Shown: positions 15,075 to 24,828 of the stretch, one piece after another
How the letters are laid out: each line of letters starts with the position of its first letter
Numbering within the stretch: the first letter of the stretch is position 1
Assembly: GCF_042427615.1 (NCBI RefSeq)
Contig: NZ_JBHMEZ010000032.1
Coordinates: 186,001-250,000, forward strand
Length of the DNA stretch: 64,000 nt
Reading direction: 5' to 3'
From: Formosa undariae
GTDB lineage: Bacteria > Bacteroidota > Bacteroidia > Flavobacteriales > Flavobacteriaceae
The notes under the pieces: model-generated
Told to the model about the DNA's origin: nothing
Database searches by the model: none
The model's input: the letters and a program-made list of their open reading frames with translations, nothing else
Program-made: the position numbers and the translations under genes

Positions 15075-17432
15075 CTACTTTATAATACCTAAATCTTTAC
15101 CATTTGCACCTTTTCCCTTTAAAGGCGAATCGGTTGCTAACTCAAATGTATCTGTATTCGAAAATTTTGGATCTACAGAAAGGCTATTTGCTACTGTATA
15201 TTTTTGATCTCCGGTAACTCGCATATCATCGACTTTATAAAAATCGTTGTTTAAAATATTCACGATTGGTTCTCCTACAACCAAATGCATGTCGACAGGT
15301 CTTGTTTCGTTGAAAATATTATTTTCAATGCGATTTGATTGCACACCATATAAAGATAAGGCTGCATCGTATTTATTTTTTTTACCAAAACCAACATGAT
15401 TAAAGACATTGTTTTCCATTTCTAAAAATGGTCCTAATGTGCTTTCATCTTTTCCTCCTCTATACAATCTTAATGCCACACCTTGTACATCTGTAAGAAT
15501 GTTATTTTTCATAATAACATACTCTGCATTATACGCTCCGATATCGTCTGTTTCGGTATCTAATGCCGCAATATGACCCGTGATGTTTTTAAATTTTGAA
15601 TTTTGAATGCTTATTGTGTCCGCAAATGTTCCTTTACTTACACGCAAGACATCAAAAGAATGATTCACTATTAAATCTTCAAAATCACAATTATCGATAA
15701 ACAATTTATAGTTGTTTGTCATCGATTTTTTACTCGTACTAATTACAGAGTTTCCTGCATAATCTGGAGCACTTGCACCATCAAATTTTAAATTCTCTAA
15801 CGCTAAGCTTCCTCCGTTTTCGATTTCGAAAGCCATCATACGTTCAAATAAAATAATCGCTTTTTCTTTTCCTGAAGATTTAAAAGTAAGCGGGTGATTC
15901 ACTTTTGCTGCTTTAGTTAAAACATAAGTCTCGCCTGAAGTTAATTCTATAATATCTCCTGGTTTAGAATCTCTAGTCGCAGCAGTTATCGTATTAATTC
16001 CTGGTTTTACAGCAATTGTATTTCCAGAATTTAGTGCTATGGTTCGATCTTCTTTAGAATACCAAGATGTTCCTGTATTTTCTTTAGTCCCAATCTTATC
16101 ACTAATTATGATAGGTGTTTTTATTTTGTCTGAAGTCGGAATTAAGAATCCCTGTTCATTTTTTACTAATTTAATATCGGCAGGTGTAAATCCGCTAGCA
16201 ATATCTGTATTAATATTCTGTCCTACAATATTGTCATGAAATGAAATTCCGCTAACATCATCGAAAGCCGTAAATATATTGTCTTTGTGGTCGTTGTAGA
16301 AAATATTACCTGCGATCTCTGTAGATGTTGGTGGCGCGCTACGTTCGTCATCACTTCCTGCACAGAATAAAATATTATCGCAATTCACGTACGTGTTGTT
16401 TAACAACTTACTATTCATAACCGGCATATAACGATTTGGAGTCGAATTAGGCACACCATTCATAACCACGAATGCACCTCTAAAACGATATCCTGTTACG
16501 CCAAATAGATAATTGTTTTTAACAATCTGATCTTCGTTTATAATTCTAATTCCTCCAGTATTTGGTTTGTTATTTCCTAGAAACACATTGCCTTCTACTA
16601 AAGTTTCATTTCCATGACGCATGGTTAACGTTCCTGTACACTCGAAAAAGGTATTGTATCTATAGATGTTGTTTGCAGATTTGCTAGATACCGTTTCTAT
16701 CTCTCCGTTACATCTATCGAAATAATTAGATTCTACAATGGTACCAGAATTTTCTAATGCGTGATGACTAGTACCAATTCTTAAAGTTTCTCCTCCGTTA
16801 TTTCCAAAGGTTGGACGAGGACCAAAATAATTATGATCTATTTGGTGATTATTTTCGACACTCCCTTTAGTATCTAAACCCACAATCATAGTCACTCCTA
16901 AATTCTTTTTACCAACAATATGATTATGATCTAAACGATTATTCTTTCCATAAATGGTTACCCAGTAATCCTGAACATGACGCTCTGGGTTATTAAAATT
17001 ATCGATAACACATTCTGTTAAACGGCAATTATTAGCAAGTTCTTCTCTGTTTTTTCTGAATGAAATTACAGCATTTGTTGGCGTGTATCCATTTTTAAAA
17101 ACAAGGCCTTTAATAATTAAGTGCTCTCCAGCAATTTGAAGGTTTGATTCTCCTTCTAAAGTGACCATTCCTTTTTCTTCTACAGTAAGCGTAATTGGAT
17201 TTTCGGCAGTTCCTTTAGCATCAAAAACAAGCTCTGCATTATTCCAAACACCATTAGCTAACACAATTTCGTCTCCCGGTTTAGCATTAGCAACTGCTGA
17301 GTTAAACATCTCTACATCGCTTACTAAATTGTTTGATTTTTCGTTCTCTTTACATGATGTAAATAAGAAACTTCCGGTTAAAATAAGGACTAAAAAGTAG
17401 TTAAAAAAGACTTTAGACTCTTGTTTTATCAT
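15075..17432 (-). CDS. PL6-family alginate lyase (chondroitinase-B-like), lipoprotein
   Basis: 785 residues from the ATG at 17430-17432. A longer frame begins at 17465, but that codon lies inside the operator and about 4 nt from the predicted transcription start, so the inner Met is chosen; it begins a lipoprotein signal with FLFTSC (Cys27). The first parallel beta-helix carries the PL6 active site: CNGEIETVSSKS (calcium-binding Glu244/Glu246, catalytic Lys251) and TLTMRHGNETLVEGN (catalytic Arg272). A second beta-helix-like half fills residues 480-785, giving the two-domain length typical of larger PL6 enzymes. It probably attacks polymer at the cell surface or outer membrane. First gene of the PL6-PL17 unit. 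Confidence 0.93.
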   Translation of the reverse strand: MIKQESKVFFNYFLVLILTGSFLFTSCKENEKSNNLVSDVEMFNSAVANAKPGDEIVLANGVWNNAELVFDAKGTAENPITLTVEEKGMVTLEGESNLQIAGEHLIIKGLVFKNGYTPTNAVISFRKNREELANNCRLTECVIDNFNNPERHVQDYWVTIYGKNNRLDHNHIVGKKNLGVTMIVGLDTKGSVENNHQIDHNYFGPRPTFGNNGGETLRIGTSHHALENSGTIVESNYFDRCNGEIETVSSKSANNIYRYNTFFECTGTLTMRHGNETLVEGNVFLGNNKPNTGGIRIINEDQIVKNNYLFGVTGYRFRGAFVVMNGVPNSTPNRYMPVMNSKLLNNTYVNCDNILFCAGSDDERSAPPTSTEIAGNIFYNDHKDNIFTAFDDVSGISFHDNIVGQNINTDIASGFTPADIKLVKNEQGFLIPTSDKIKTPIIISDKIGTKENTGTSWYSKEDRTIALNSGNTIAVKPGINTITAATRDSKPGDIIELTSGETYVLTKAAKVNHPLTFKSSGKEKAIILFERMMAFEIENGGSLALENLKFDGASAPDYAGNSVISTSKKSMTNNYKLFIDNCDFEDLIVNHSFDVLRVSKGTFADTISIQNSKFKNITGHIAALDTETDDIGAYNAEYVIMKNNILTDVQGVALRLYRGGKDESTLGPFLEMENNVFNHVGFGKKNKYDAALSLYGVQSNRIENNIFNETRPVDMHLVVGEPIVNILNNDFYKVDDMRVTGDQKYTVANSLSVDPKFSNTDTFELATDSPLKGKGANGKDLGIIK

Positions 17433-17454
17433 CGTTGTTTGTTTGTTATATAAC

Positions 17455-17483
17455 TGGTTAACCAATTTGGTGTACCAAAAGTA
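17455..17483 (-). promoter_or_regulatory. promoter of the PL6-PL17 unit with double operator
   Basis: Palindromes TGGTTAACCA (17455-17464) and TGGTGTACCA (17468-17477) repeat at 13 bp. The -7 element on the minus strand is TACTTTTG (17476-17483), overlapping the second palindrome by two bases exactly as at susC. A -33 TTG (complement of CAA at 17502-17504) is 18 bp upstream. The leader would be about 37 nt and ends in AAAC repeats before the ATG. Confidence 0.78.
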
Positions 17484-17788
17484 TTGATTTTTTTACGATT
17501 ACAAAAGTTAAATCATAATAATTAATGAATTTGATAAAATCAAGAAACAAAATAGTTCAAATGTTGAAGAAAAAGTAATAAATAATGATTTTTATCATAT
17601 TATATCTTGATTAAATCACTCCTTATAAAGCAATTTTTAAGCCTCTCTGTTGTGTTATATAATAGGGTATCGTTTAAAGCATATTCAAAAGCAGTCATCA
17701 AATAACATAAACTGGAAATACTTTAGACGCTTGCGCCTAACTTATTATATATGTATTAAAATGAATTTAAGAAACGGTAGTTCCAATT
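17484..17788. other. gap between the PL6 promoter and the Kelch gene stop
   Basis: About 305 bp of AT-rich DNA without an ORF. Apart from the -33 element of the PL6 promoter it holds a short inverted repeat TAATGAT ... ATCATA near 17582-17603 that has no U-run. No clear terminator for the Kelch gene was found. Confidence 0.4.
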
Positions 17789-19126
17789 CTAATTCATTGT
17801 TTTAGATTGTAGAATTCTTGTTTTAGGAAACTCCCTTAAATCGATCGAATAGATATCCGAAGAAGGTGTGGTTTGGTAATACACCTCTGTATGCCCGCCT
17901 ACGATGTACAATTTATCATTAGCATAAAAGAGTGAGGCTGCTTTTAATTTTAACCTAATATCATATTCATTTAAAACCTTGGCTTCTATATTATAGGTAA
18001 GTAATTTACCGTCATTAAATATGTAAATTATGTCGTTATACACGGTTAAGCTTGGATTTTCCATACCATAAAACAAATCACCTTCGGCTTTCCATGTCGC
18101 AGTTTCTAGATTATAAGATTCAATCGCTTTCAACACATCACCGTTAAAACCTCCAATTAAAAAGATTTTATTATTTACTAGTACACCACGAACTTCCTTT
18201 GGTTTTGTCATGTCTTTCAACGCATACCAATATCCAGACGTAATATTATAGATGTACGATTTAGCGCTATAAATTTTATCGCCATTTGCTTTCTGCTTGT
18301 TAGAGCCTCCCATAACAATAATATTATCCTGGTATGCCACCGAAGTAAAATTAATGGCTTGATGGGGATACGCATCATCCAACTCTAATACATTAGTTTC
18401 TATATCGAGGACTTCAATTTTATTTTCTAAATATTCTGTATTCTGACTTTTAGACAAAGATTTTCCGCCCAATACATATAGCTGATTATCTACTGCTACA
18501 ACATTATGATAAGCTCGCTTTCTGAAGTTTAAATCTGAAACGACAACAGTATCTTTTTCGATGTCGTAAACTTGTAATTTATCGCTATAGTGTTTCCAAA
18601 TAAGCTCGGGTTTACTTACGTTTTTAAATAATTCGGCAATCGATTCAGACTGCTGAAGTGCGCGTTTTTTAACATCATCTTTTATGGTTTTATCTCCACC
18701 AATTACATAAATCTTATCACCTATTAATGTTGCACCAAAATGATGGACACTTTCCTTTAACGATCCTATTTTTTTAAACGGTAAAGCCTCTTGTAATTCA
18801 AGCTCAGAATATAGGACAACCTCATTTAATTCTTCATTAATTTTAGATAAAAAGACGATGTAGTTTAAAGACTTAATCTCCTCGATTGTATAGTTTTTAG
18901 TCGCATAGCCCACACTAGAAAACGAGATAAAATCTGCTTCTAATTCTTTTGTAATCTCTAACACAAACACACCCTTATCATTGGTAACCGTTCCTTTTGA
19001 TGTGTTTTCAGAATATATGTTTACATCCTCTAGAGGCATATTAGTATCTCTGTCCAGAACAGTACCTTTAATATTTTGAGCGGTTATTGTAAATACTGAA
19101 AAAAACAATAAAAAAGCAAGTCTCAT
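17789..19126 (-). CDS. exported Kelch-repeat protein with N-terminal carboxypeptidase-regulatory-like domain
   Basis: 445 residues. A signal peptide (MRLAFLLFFSVFTITA) is followed by a carboxypeptidase-D regulatory-like beta sandwich (IKGTVLDRDTNMPLEDVNI, NDKGVFVLEI; about 18-95) of the type that also begins SusC proteins. Residues 115-430 hold five or six Kelch units, each with the double glycine (IYVIGGDK, LYVLGGKS, IIVMGGSN, IFLIGGFN, LYIVGGHT), which should fold as a beta-propeller. Kelch propellers bind proteins or glycans. It is on the same strand as, and upstream of, the alginate genes but is separated from them by the PL6 promoter, so a role in alginate use is not shown. Confidence 0.8.
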   Translation of the reverse strand: MRLAFLLFFSVFTITAQNIKGTVLDRDTNMPLEDVNIYSENTSKGTVTNDKGVFVLEITKELEADFISFSSVGYATKNYTIEEIKSLNYIVFLSKINEELNEVVLYSELELQEALPFKKIGSLKESVHHFGATLIGDKIYVIGGDKTIKDDVKKRALQQSESIAELFKNVSKPELIWKHYSDKLQVYDIEKDTVVVSDLNFRKRAYHNVVAVDNQLYVLGGKSLSKSQNTEYLENKIEVLDIETNVLELDDAYPHQAINFTSVAYQDNIIVMGGSNKQKANGDKIYSAKSYIYNITSGYWYALKDMTKPKEVRGVLVNNKIFLIGGFNGDVLKAIESYNLETATWKAEGDLFYGMENPSLTVYNDIIYIFNDGKLLTYNIEAKVLNEYDIRLKLKAASLFYANDKLYIVGGHTEVYYQTTPSSDIYSIDLREFPKTRILQSKTMN

Positions 19127-19294
19127 TTAGGCGTTTATAAGTTTAGGGTACATAAGATTTAGATTGTGTACCAAACGATAAAACTACTAAAATACTTTTT
19201 AAACGAAAGTTATTAGCTGACTAATACCTGAGGATATATTACAAACTTATATGAGTTAAATGGTTACTTACACTTTTTCACAAAACCGACCTAC

Positions 19295-19314
19295 AACATG
19301 ATTATCATCATGTT
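19295..19314 (+). promoter_or_regulatory. 20-bp palindrome upstream of the cytochrome c gene
   Basis: AACATGAT and ATCATGTT form a perfect 8-bp inverted repeat around TATC. It is centred about 68 bp before the cytochrome ATG, and just upstream of a -7-like TATATTTT (about 19322-19329). It looks like a dimeric regulator site; the regulator is not known. Confidence 0.4.
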
Positions 19315-19371
19315 AAATACATATATTTTTATTTAATTTTACATTTCCTTTTAATTCTAAAAATTATATAC

Positions 19372-19866
19372 ATGAAAAAACTACTCTTTATCGCACTTAC
19401 TTTACTTATTGTTGGCTGTAAACAAAAAGAAGAAAAAAAATCTTTCGAATATGCGCCAAGTACTGGTAAAACCGTAGAAAAAGCTACACCTGCTAAGGAA
19501 AAAGCATCTTTTGAAGATATTGTTGATTTAGAAAACAAAGGAATTGGACCTGTTACTTCGGTAGAAATAAAGGAAGCTATAGACCAAGATTTAGCAAAAA
19601 AAGGAGAAAACTATTTCAAAATAAACTGTATGGCTTGCCATAAAACAGATCGTAAATTTATCGGACCTGCGTTAGGCGATATTACAGCTAAAAGAAGCCC
19701 AGAGTGGATCATGAATATGACTATGAATACTGCTCAAATGGTAAAAAAAGACCCCTTAGCAAAAGGCATTTATGAAGAATACGACAAAGCGCCGATGGTA
19801 ACTGCACCTGTGAGTGAAGAAAATGCGAGAGCTATTCTAGAATATCTAAGAAGTTTAAATCCGTAA
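19372..19866 (+). CDS. small c-type cytochrome lipoprotein
   Basis: 164 residues. A lipoprotein signal ends in IVGC (about residue 16) and is followed by a charged linker. The heme site CMACH lies near residue 90, with FIGPALGDI after it as in class I cytochromes, and Met residues in WIMNMTMNTAQM offer the axial ligand. The C-terminus EENARAILEYLRSLNP is the typical last helix of cytochrome c. It probably carries electrons in the periplasm, attached to a membrane. Divergent from the Kelch gene and closed by a strong terminator. Confidence 0.9.
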   Translation: MKKLLFIALTLLIVGCKQKEEKKSFEYAPSTGKTVEKATPAKEKASFEDIVDLENKGIGPVTSVEIKEAIDQDLAKKGENYFKINCMACHKTDRKFIGPALGDITAKRSPEWIMNMTMNTAQMVKKDPLAKGIYEEYDKAPMVTAPVSEENARAILEYLRSLNP

Positions 19867-19896
19867 CGTTTTACATAACTCGTTTTAAACATAAAA

Positions 19897-19938
19897 AAAA
19901 ATCAGCTTAGTTTCTAAATTAAAACTAAGCTGATTTTT
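19897..19938. terminator. bidirectional terminator between convergent genes
   Basis: A perfect 17-bp stem (19897-19913 with 19922-19938, core ATCAGCTTAGTTT) has A-runs on the left and T-runs on the right, so it can work on both strands. It lies between the cytochrome stop and the stop of the minus-strand gene at 19939. Confidence 0.9.
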
Positions 19939-20298
19939 TTATTCTAGCATTTCATTATTGGCTTTTATACGAAAACAACGTTCTGCCCCCAAAAACGATG
20001 GATCACCATGTTTCTCCGACCAGAAACCATCAAGTATATCGGGAGTCAAACAGCGATATACCACAACACCTTTAAATTTCTTGTCCGCTTCTCCTAAATA
20101 ATAGAAATTCACGACCAATATATTGTCTTTAAAAAATCCGCTTCCAAACTGCTCTTGTTCGCTATGAATTAACCAAGTTGCCTGAATACGTTTATCACTA
20201 TCTACAGATAAACTAAGCGTACCTTCGTAGGTATGCTCACTATCGTTTTGATTGCTCCCCATTACGGTAAAAGTGCCCTCTAAATCTTCAATGGTCAT
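19939..20298 (-). CDS. hypothetical cytoplasmic beta-rich protein
   Basis: 119 residues with no signal peptide and no family I recognise. The alternating pattern (TFTVMGSN, YEGTLSLSVD, QATWLIHSEQ, NILVVNFYYL, KGVVVYRCL, DGFWSEKHG) suggests a small antiparallel beta barrel, lipocalin- or avidin-like in rhythm. It is 55 bp downstream of a UspA-family gene on the same strand and is probably cotranscribed with it. Function unknown. Confidence 0.7.
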   Translation of the reverse strand: MTIEDLEGTFTVMGSNQNDSEHTYEGTLSLSVDSDKRIQATWLIHSEQEQFGSGFFKDNILVVNFYYLGEADKKFKGVVVYRCLTPDILDGFWSEKHGDPSFLGAERCFRIKANNEMLE

Positions 20299-20353
20299 TT
20301 AGTATTTATATTTTAAAACCTTATAAAGGCAATAGTACTGTTAAATTAAAGAA

Positions 20354-20800
20354 TTACGATTTTTCCTTATCCAAAGGCACAATCAACAACGGAATTTTAG
20401 AATCTTCTAATAATTGCTCTGCTGTGCTTCCTAAAATCGCTCTATAGAAAAACCCATGACTTTCGTGCCCCGTAATAATTAAGTCGGCTTTTAATTTTTC
20501 TGCTTGCTCTAAAATAGTTTCAATGGTTGCTCCATTTACTAGCAAACCATCTGTAACTATACCGCGATCATTAAGTTCTTTAGAATATTTTTGGAGTAAA
20601 CGATGTTCCTCTCTTAATTCTTCCGCACGCCCATCTCGCACCTCTTCAGGTCCTACATCATAACCAACAAAATCTGGATCGGGTGCCGCAATATGCATTA
20701 TCCATAATTTAGATTTAAAAGCAAAAGCCATCTGAAAAGCGCGCTCTATCAAGACCTCTTCTTTTCCGTTAAAATCTATGGTAACTAATATGTTTTTCAT
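20354..20800 (-). CDS. universal stress protein (UspA family)
   Basis: 148 residues, a single Usp domain. It starts with the usual strand MKNILVTIDF and ends with the ATP-binding signature GHESHGFFYRAILGSTAEQLL-type (G-2X-G-9X-G-S/T) before IPLLIVPL. The conserved glycines imply the ATP-binding class. Such proteins support survival in starvation or redox stress; the partner is unknown. The next gene on this strand is a small hypothetical protein. Confidence 0.92.
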   Translation of the reverse strand: MKNILVTIDFNGKEEVLIERAFQMAFAFKSKLWIMHIAAPDPDFVGYDVGPEEVRDGRAEELREEHRLLQKYSKELNDRGIVTDGLLVNGATIETILEQAEKLKADLIITGHESHGFFYRAILGSTAEQLLEDSKIPLLIVPLDKEKS

Positions 20801-20922
20801 GATTTCCTGTTTTTAATTTTATTGCACTCTAAGATACTAAACATTTACCTAAAATGCCATTTCATCGCCCTAAGCTATTGTTAATTATATTCAGAATAAT
20901 GCTCACGATGTCCGTTTCTTTA

Positions 20923-23277
20923 TTAACGTTTACCAGAATAAGTCATGGCCTCCCCTTTTCCGAATCCATAGCTAAAACCAAGCGTATAAAATCGGCCACG
21001 TGTACTTCTATTAGTATTGAAGTTATTGGCGTTTAAAATCGTATTTTCATAAACTCTAGATTCGAAAACATCCTTAATAGCAAAATTCACAACCACTTTA
21101 CCTTTTAGTATTTTTTTACGTACACCAAGATCCATAAAAGTAAATCCTTGATTTTCGCTTTGCACTGTTTGATAATCGGATTCTAACTGCCCTGTAATTT
21201 CCAAATCGAAATCTGCAGGTAATGCTATTTTAGACGTTAACCTTCCATTCCAACGCTCCCCATTAAAATCGAAAGATTGCTCTTCGAATTCACCCTTACG
21301 CTGAAAGTAATTAAAGTTAAAATCTCCATTAAAAGTCAGCCAATTTAATGGCGAATACTTTCCGTTTAATTCGAAACCAAGTGCACCATTTGTTCCTACG
21401 TTTACTGGAGTAGTCACTGTTACGTTATCCTGAAACACAGACACACGCTCGACCACATCTGTAGTGTACAGATAAAACACACTAGAATTTAAAGTCGCTT
21501 TTCCGATTTTAAAAATCCCTGTGATTTCGTAAGAATTCGTGTATTCCGGTTGTAAATTCGGATTTCCTACGCGAATGTTATAGTTGTTTTTAATGTTGAA
21601 GAATGGGTTTAAATCCCATAAACGCGGTCTAAAAATACGCTTAGAATATCCCGCCTGAACAGAAAAATCGTCGTTAATCTTATATGAACTATGCACCGTT
21701 GGGAAGAAATCTGTGTATTCCTGATCATTCTCTTCGTCGGTATTCGCTAATAAGGTATACAACTTGGTGTCTTCAACACGAAGTCCCAATTTTACACCCC
21801 ATTTTTCACCTTCGTAAGATCCTGTGCCGTAAAACCCAAACACCTTCTGATTATATTCAAAATCATTCGTCAGATTCGGATTTATAATCCATTCATTCGA
21901 ATCAAATTCACGGACTTCATAATCGTTCCCGACATCGTTGATAAGATATTGCACACCTGTTTCAATAGTGATAGCCTCCGAAATCGGATTCGTATAATCT
22001 AATTTAAATGTATAATCGGCTTGTTGAAATGCTGTTTCTGTTTGCTGATCGACATTTACAATATCTCCGAAAGTGGTGGTATTTGTAAATTCCGATTCTT
22101 GATCTTTTCCAAAAAAACTACCTAAAGCACTAAACAATAAGGTATGCTCTTCATTGTTTTTAAACTCCTTTTTATAATTTAATTCGTACTGCCATTTTGG
22201 ATTTGTAGCATCGGTAGTCTCCTCACGGAACCATATTGAATTTAAGGTCGAATTATCGTAAGAACTAAAATTAGTTTTAGACGGTTGGTCTTCGATTTCA
22301 TAGGCAAAATTTCCAGAAAGTGTTAGCACATTTAAATCGTTTATATAATAATCGGTCCCTAAAGTTAAGTTGAAAAACGTCTCGTTTCTGTACTCTGTAC
22401 CATCACTAATAATGCTCGAACCGGTTTCAAAATTTGTATTCTCCGACGTATTATCTCTAGGTAAAGACCGGTAACCACCACCAAATTGGGTAAACAAATT
22501 AAATTTCTCTGTTCTTTTATTTAAACTTACTCCAATACTATGGTTATCGGGGATTCCTGTATTTAAAGACATCGCACCATTTACACCTCTTTTATCTTCT
22601 TTTTTAAGAATAATATTTAAAATCCCTGCGGTTCCTTCTGCATCATATTTAGCCGACGGGTTTGTAATCACCTCAACACGTTCAATCATATCGGCAGTAA
22701 TTGTTCCAAGCGCATTACTACTTTCGTCCGCTAGCACTGAAGGTTTTCCGTCGATTAATATTTGAACACCACTATTCCCTCTTAAACTCACAGCTCCTTC
22801 GATATCTACATTTACGGACGGTACATTATTTAAAACTTCTAATGCACTTACACCTGTGCTTGCTATATCCTGGCCAACATTAAAGATCTTTCTATCAAGT
22901 TTAAATTGTGTCGAAGAGACTTCTGCGCGCACCACAACCTCGTCTAAAGACTGCGCGTCTTGTTCCATATAAACCGTACCTAAATCGTATACAGAACCTG
23001 TAAAATCAAGATTCTTAAAGGTTAATGTTTTAAATCCGATAAAGCTGATTTTAAGATACACATCGGTAGACGTAACTTTTAAATTAAACGCCCCTGCCTC
23101 GTTTGTTGTAGTTCCCGTAATTGGTTTATCCGAATTAGAATCTACAATAACCACTGTAGCATACGGTACCGAAAGATTTGCCCCTTGTTCCAGAACAACG
23201 CCCTTTATCTCGACCTCTTGGGCATGTAAAGAGATGATACTACTTAAAAGACTAAGAAATATTAATAATGACTTCAT
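20923..23277 (-). CDS. TonB-dependent outer-membrane receptor (outer membrane beta-barrel family)
   Basis: 784 residues from the ATG at 23275-23277. A longer frame starts at 23322 but that codon lies upstream of a good -7 element (23310-23317), and the inner Met begins the signal peptide MKSLLIFLSLLSSIISLHAQ. A carboxypeptidase-regulatory-like domain (GVVLEQGANLSVPYATVVIV) is followed by a plug with LEVLNNVPSVNVDIEGAVSL and VEVITNPSAKYDAEGTAGIL, which mark the TonB receptor group with a C-terminal OMP beta-barrel (CirA/FecA-like in fold). There is no SusD next to it, so a substrate other than glycans, such as a peptide or metal chelate, is possible. Substrate unknown. Confidence 0.88.
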   Translation of the reverse strand: MKSLLIFLSLLSSIISLHAQEVEIKGVVLEQGANLSVPYATVVIVDSNSDKPITGTTTNEAGAFNLKVTSTDVYLKISFIGFKTLTFKNLDFTGSVYDLGTVYMEQDAQSLDEVVVRAEVSSTQFKLDRKIFNVGQDIASTGVSALEVLNNVPSVNVDIEGAVSLRGNSGVQILIDGKPSVLADESSNALGTITADMIERVEVITNPSAKYDAEGTAGILNIILKKEDKRGVNGAMSLNTGIPDNHSIGVSLNKRTEKFNLFTQFGGGYRSLPRDNTSENTNFETGSSIISDGTEYRNETFFNLTLGTDYYINDLNVLTLSGNFAYEIEDQPSKTNFSSYDNSTLNSIWFREETTDATNPKWQYELNYKKEFKNNEEHTLLFSALGSFFGKDQESEFTNTTTFGDIVNVDQQTETAFQQADYTFKLDYTNPISEAITIETGVQYLINDVGNDYEVREFDSNEWIINPNLTNDFEYNQKVFGFYGTGSYEGEKWGVKLGLRVEDTKLYTLLANTDEENDQEYTDFFPTVHSSYKINDDFSVQAGYSKRIFRPRLWDLNPFFNIKNNYNIRVGNPNLQPEYTNSYEITGIFKIGKATLNSSVFYLYTTDVVERVSVFQDNVTVTTPVNVGTNGALGFELNGKYSPLNWLTFNGDFNFNYFQRKGEFEEQSFDFNGERWNGRLTSKIALPADFDLEITGQLESDYQTVQSENQGFTFMDLGVRKKILKGKVVVNFAIKDVFESRVYENTILNANNFNTNRSTRGRFYTLGFSYGFGKGEAMTYSGKR

Positions 23278-23309
23278 GCAAACTTCTAATTTATAGTTTT
23301 TAGACGCTA

Positions 23310-23317
23310 CAAACATA
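23310..23317 (-). promoter_or_regulatory. -7 element of the TonB receptor promoter
   Basis: TATGTTTG on the minus strand fits TAnnTTTG and would start transcription near 23303, 26 nt before the chosen ATG. It excludes the longer reading-frame start at 23322. Confidence 0.5.
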
Positions 23318-23438
23318 AGCACTTATATATGGAATTGCAGGTAGCGATTTACACTTAAATTTAGACGATAATTTTAACGCCAATAAATCAGTAATTATGA
23401 GGCTGCAGAACACTTATTCATTCAAGCCGTTTTCTAAA

Positions 23439-24032
23439 TTATTTAGCGTTTAAAAACACTTCAGGATCCATCCCTTTTCCAAAATTACGCAAACCATTCA
23501 TCGCTTGTTTCATCGTAATTGGAATATACTCGCAGTCTGAAATTAGCATATAGCGCACCTCCCCAGAATCCATTTTTGGGGCACCGGGCACGTAAATAGA
23601 TAAAAAATCGGGTTGACTTTTATCGGTGATAAATGCGATAAGATAGACTGTATCGTCTTTTAGAAGAATAGGCTCCCAGAAACCTTGTTTTTGATAATCC
23701 TCTTCGTCTATAAATCTATATTTCATCATCTGAAAAGAAGGAAAACTATAGAATAGAGTTGTTTCAAATTTATTACTCCACTGTTTCAGAAAGCCATTCA
23801 CAATAAAATAACCACTTAAAATACTAATTACAAAAATAATGAAACAGCTCACCAACACAACTGCTGCTGGCCCAAGCACAGAAGTTAATTGAAATTTCTC
23901 TGTCAGTGTATGTCCTAAAGGCATTAAAATACCGAGTGCTTTACCAAATAAAACAAACAGAATAAGGATAGGGACCACAACAAAAAGTGTTCCCGTAACA
24001 AGATAGCGTATAAGTAATCTATAACTCTTCAT
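23439..24032 (-). CDS. DUF502-family membrane protein
   Basis: 197 residues. Two strongly hydrophobic N-terminal segments (YLVTGTLFVVVPILILFVLF and VVLVSCFIIFVISILSGYFI) are followed by a soluble part containing YSFPSFQMMKYRFI and IYVPGAPKMDSGEVRYM. The P-x-P-x-SG-like motif late in the chain is that of DUF502 proteins. Function is unknown; the family is widespread and often near transport genes. It stands alone between the TonB receptor and a divergent YSC84 gene. Confidence 0.8.
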   Translation of the reverse strand: MKSYRLLIRYLVTGTLFVVVPILILFVLFGKALGILMPLGHTLTEKFQLTSVLGPAAVVLVSCFIIFVISILSGYFIVNGFLKQWSNKFETTLFYSFPSFQMMKYRFIDEEDYQKQGFWEPILLKDDTVYLIAFITDKSQPDFLSIYVPGAPKMDSGEVRYMLISDCEYIPITMKQAMNGLRNFGKGMDPEVFLNAK

Positions 24033-24275
24033 GAAAATTATTTATAGTTGAATTTCTTTATTCTGGTTATCGCGGTTGAAGATACTAAAGAATATAAAAA
24101 GTAACGAAATTAAACGAATCTAAAGCGCACAACACTCACAATGAGACACTAACGAAAGCGCTTCATTTTAATTAGTAAGCCACCCCATATCCCACGCAAG
24201 TAGGTAATCAAATAAAAATATTTATATAAAATGTTGTAATTTCAAGTTCTTAACAATTATAAATTATAAGATATT

Positions 24276-24812
24276 ATGAAAGTATTAAAGCATGTATTTT
24301 TATTATTGGTTGTATGTAGTATGTCATTTACGTTACATGCACAAAGCAAAAAGGACAAGAAAATTATTAAAGAATCTGACGCTGCCGTAAAAACACTTTT
24401 AGAAGTTAACCCTGGATTGCGAACTTTTTTCGATAATTCGGCGGGTTGCGTTATCTTTCCAAATGTAGGTAAAGGCGGGTTTATTGTTGGAGGAGCTTCC
24501 GGAAATGGTGTGTTGTATCAATATGGAAAAAAGAAAGGCATGGCTAATCTAAAAGAACTAAATGTAGGTTTACAAGCTGGTGGACAGGCCTTAATTGAAA
24601 TTATCTTTTTTGAAGAATTAGAAGATGTTGAAAAATTTAAAGCGGGTACATTTGAATTTGACGCCGGGGTTTCTGCTGTGGCTTTAAAAGCTGGAGAAAG
24701 CTTAGATGCCAAGTATAAAGACGGTGTGGCTGTATATACACACTCTAAAGCAGGATTAATGGCTGAAGCTTCTGTTGGCGGACAACGTTTTAAGTACAAA
24801 GCATTCGATTAA
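24276..24812 (+). CDS. exported YSC84/SYLF-domain protein
   Basis: 178 residues with a signal peptide (MKVLKHVFLLLVVCSMSFTLHA). The rest is one SYLF/YSC84 domain: AGCVIFPNVGKGGFIVGGASGNGVLY, then LNVGLQAGGQALIEIIFF and a C-terminal KAGLMAEASVGGQRFKYK (each quoted in part). In other organisms this domain binds lipids; bacterial members are lipid-associated or periplasmic stress proteins of unknown role. The gene has its own terminator and is the first of a run of stress-type genes. Confidence 0.85.
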   Translation: MKVLKHVFLLLVVCSMSFTLHAQSKKDKKIIKESDAAVKTLLEVNPGLRTFFDNSAGCVIFPNVGKGGFIVGGASGNGVLYQYGKKKGMANLKELNVGLQAGGQALIEIIFFEELEDVEKFKAGTFEFDAGVSAVALKAGESLDAKYKDGVAVYTHSKAGLMAEASVGGQRFKYKAFD

Positions 24813-24828
24813 TTAATTCTCTACGCAC

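Noticed and set aside
17433..17465. Longer N-terminus of the PL6 lyase from the ATG at 17465
   Set aside because: That codon lies in the operator and only about 4 nt from the predicted transcription start, and it would displace the lipoprotein signal.
17789..19126. The Kelch protein as a mannuronate/sialate mutarotase or part of the alginate operon
   Set aside because: The alginate operator and promoter lie downstream of it, it has its own carboxypeptidase-like domain, and nothing specific to uronates is visible.
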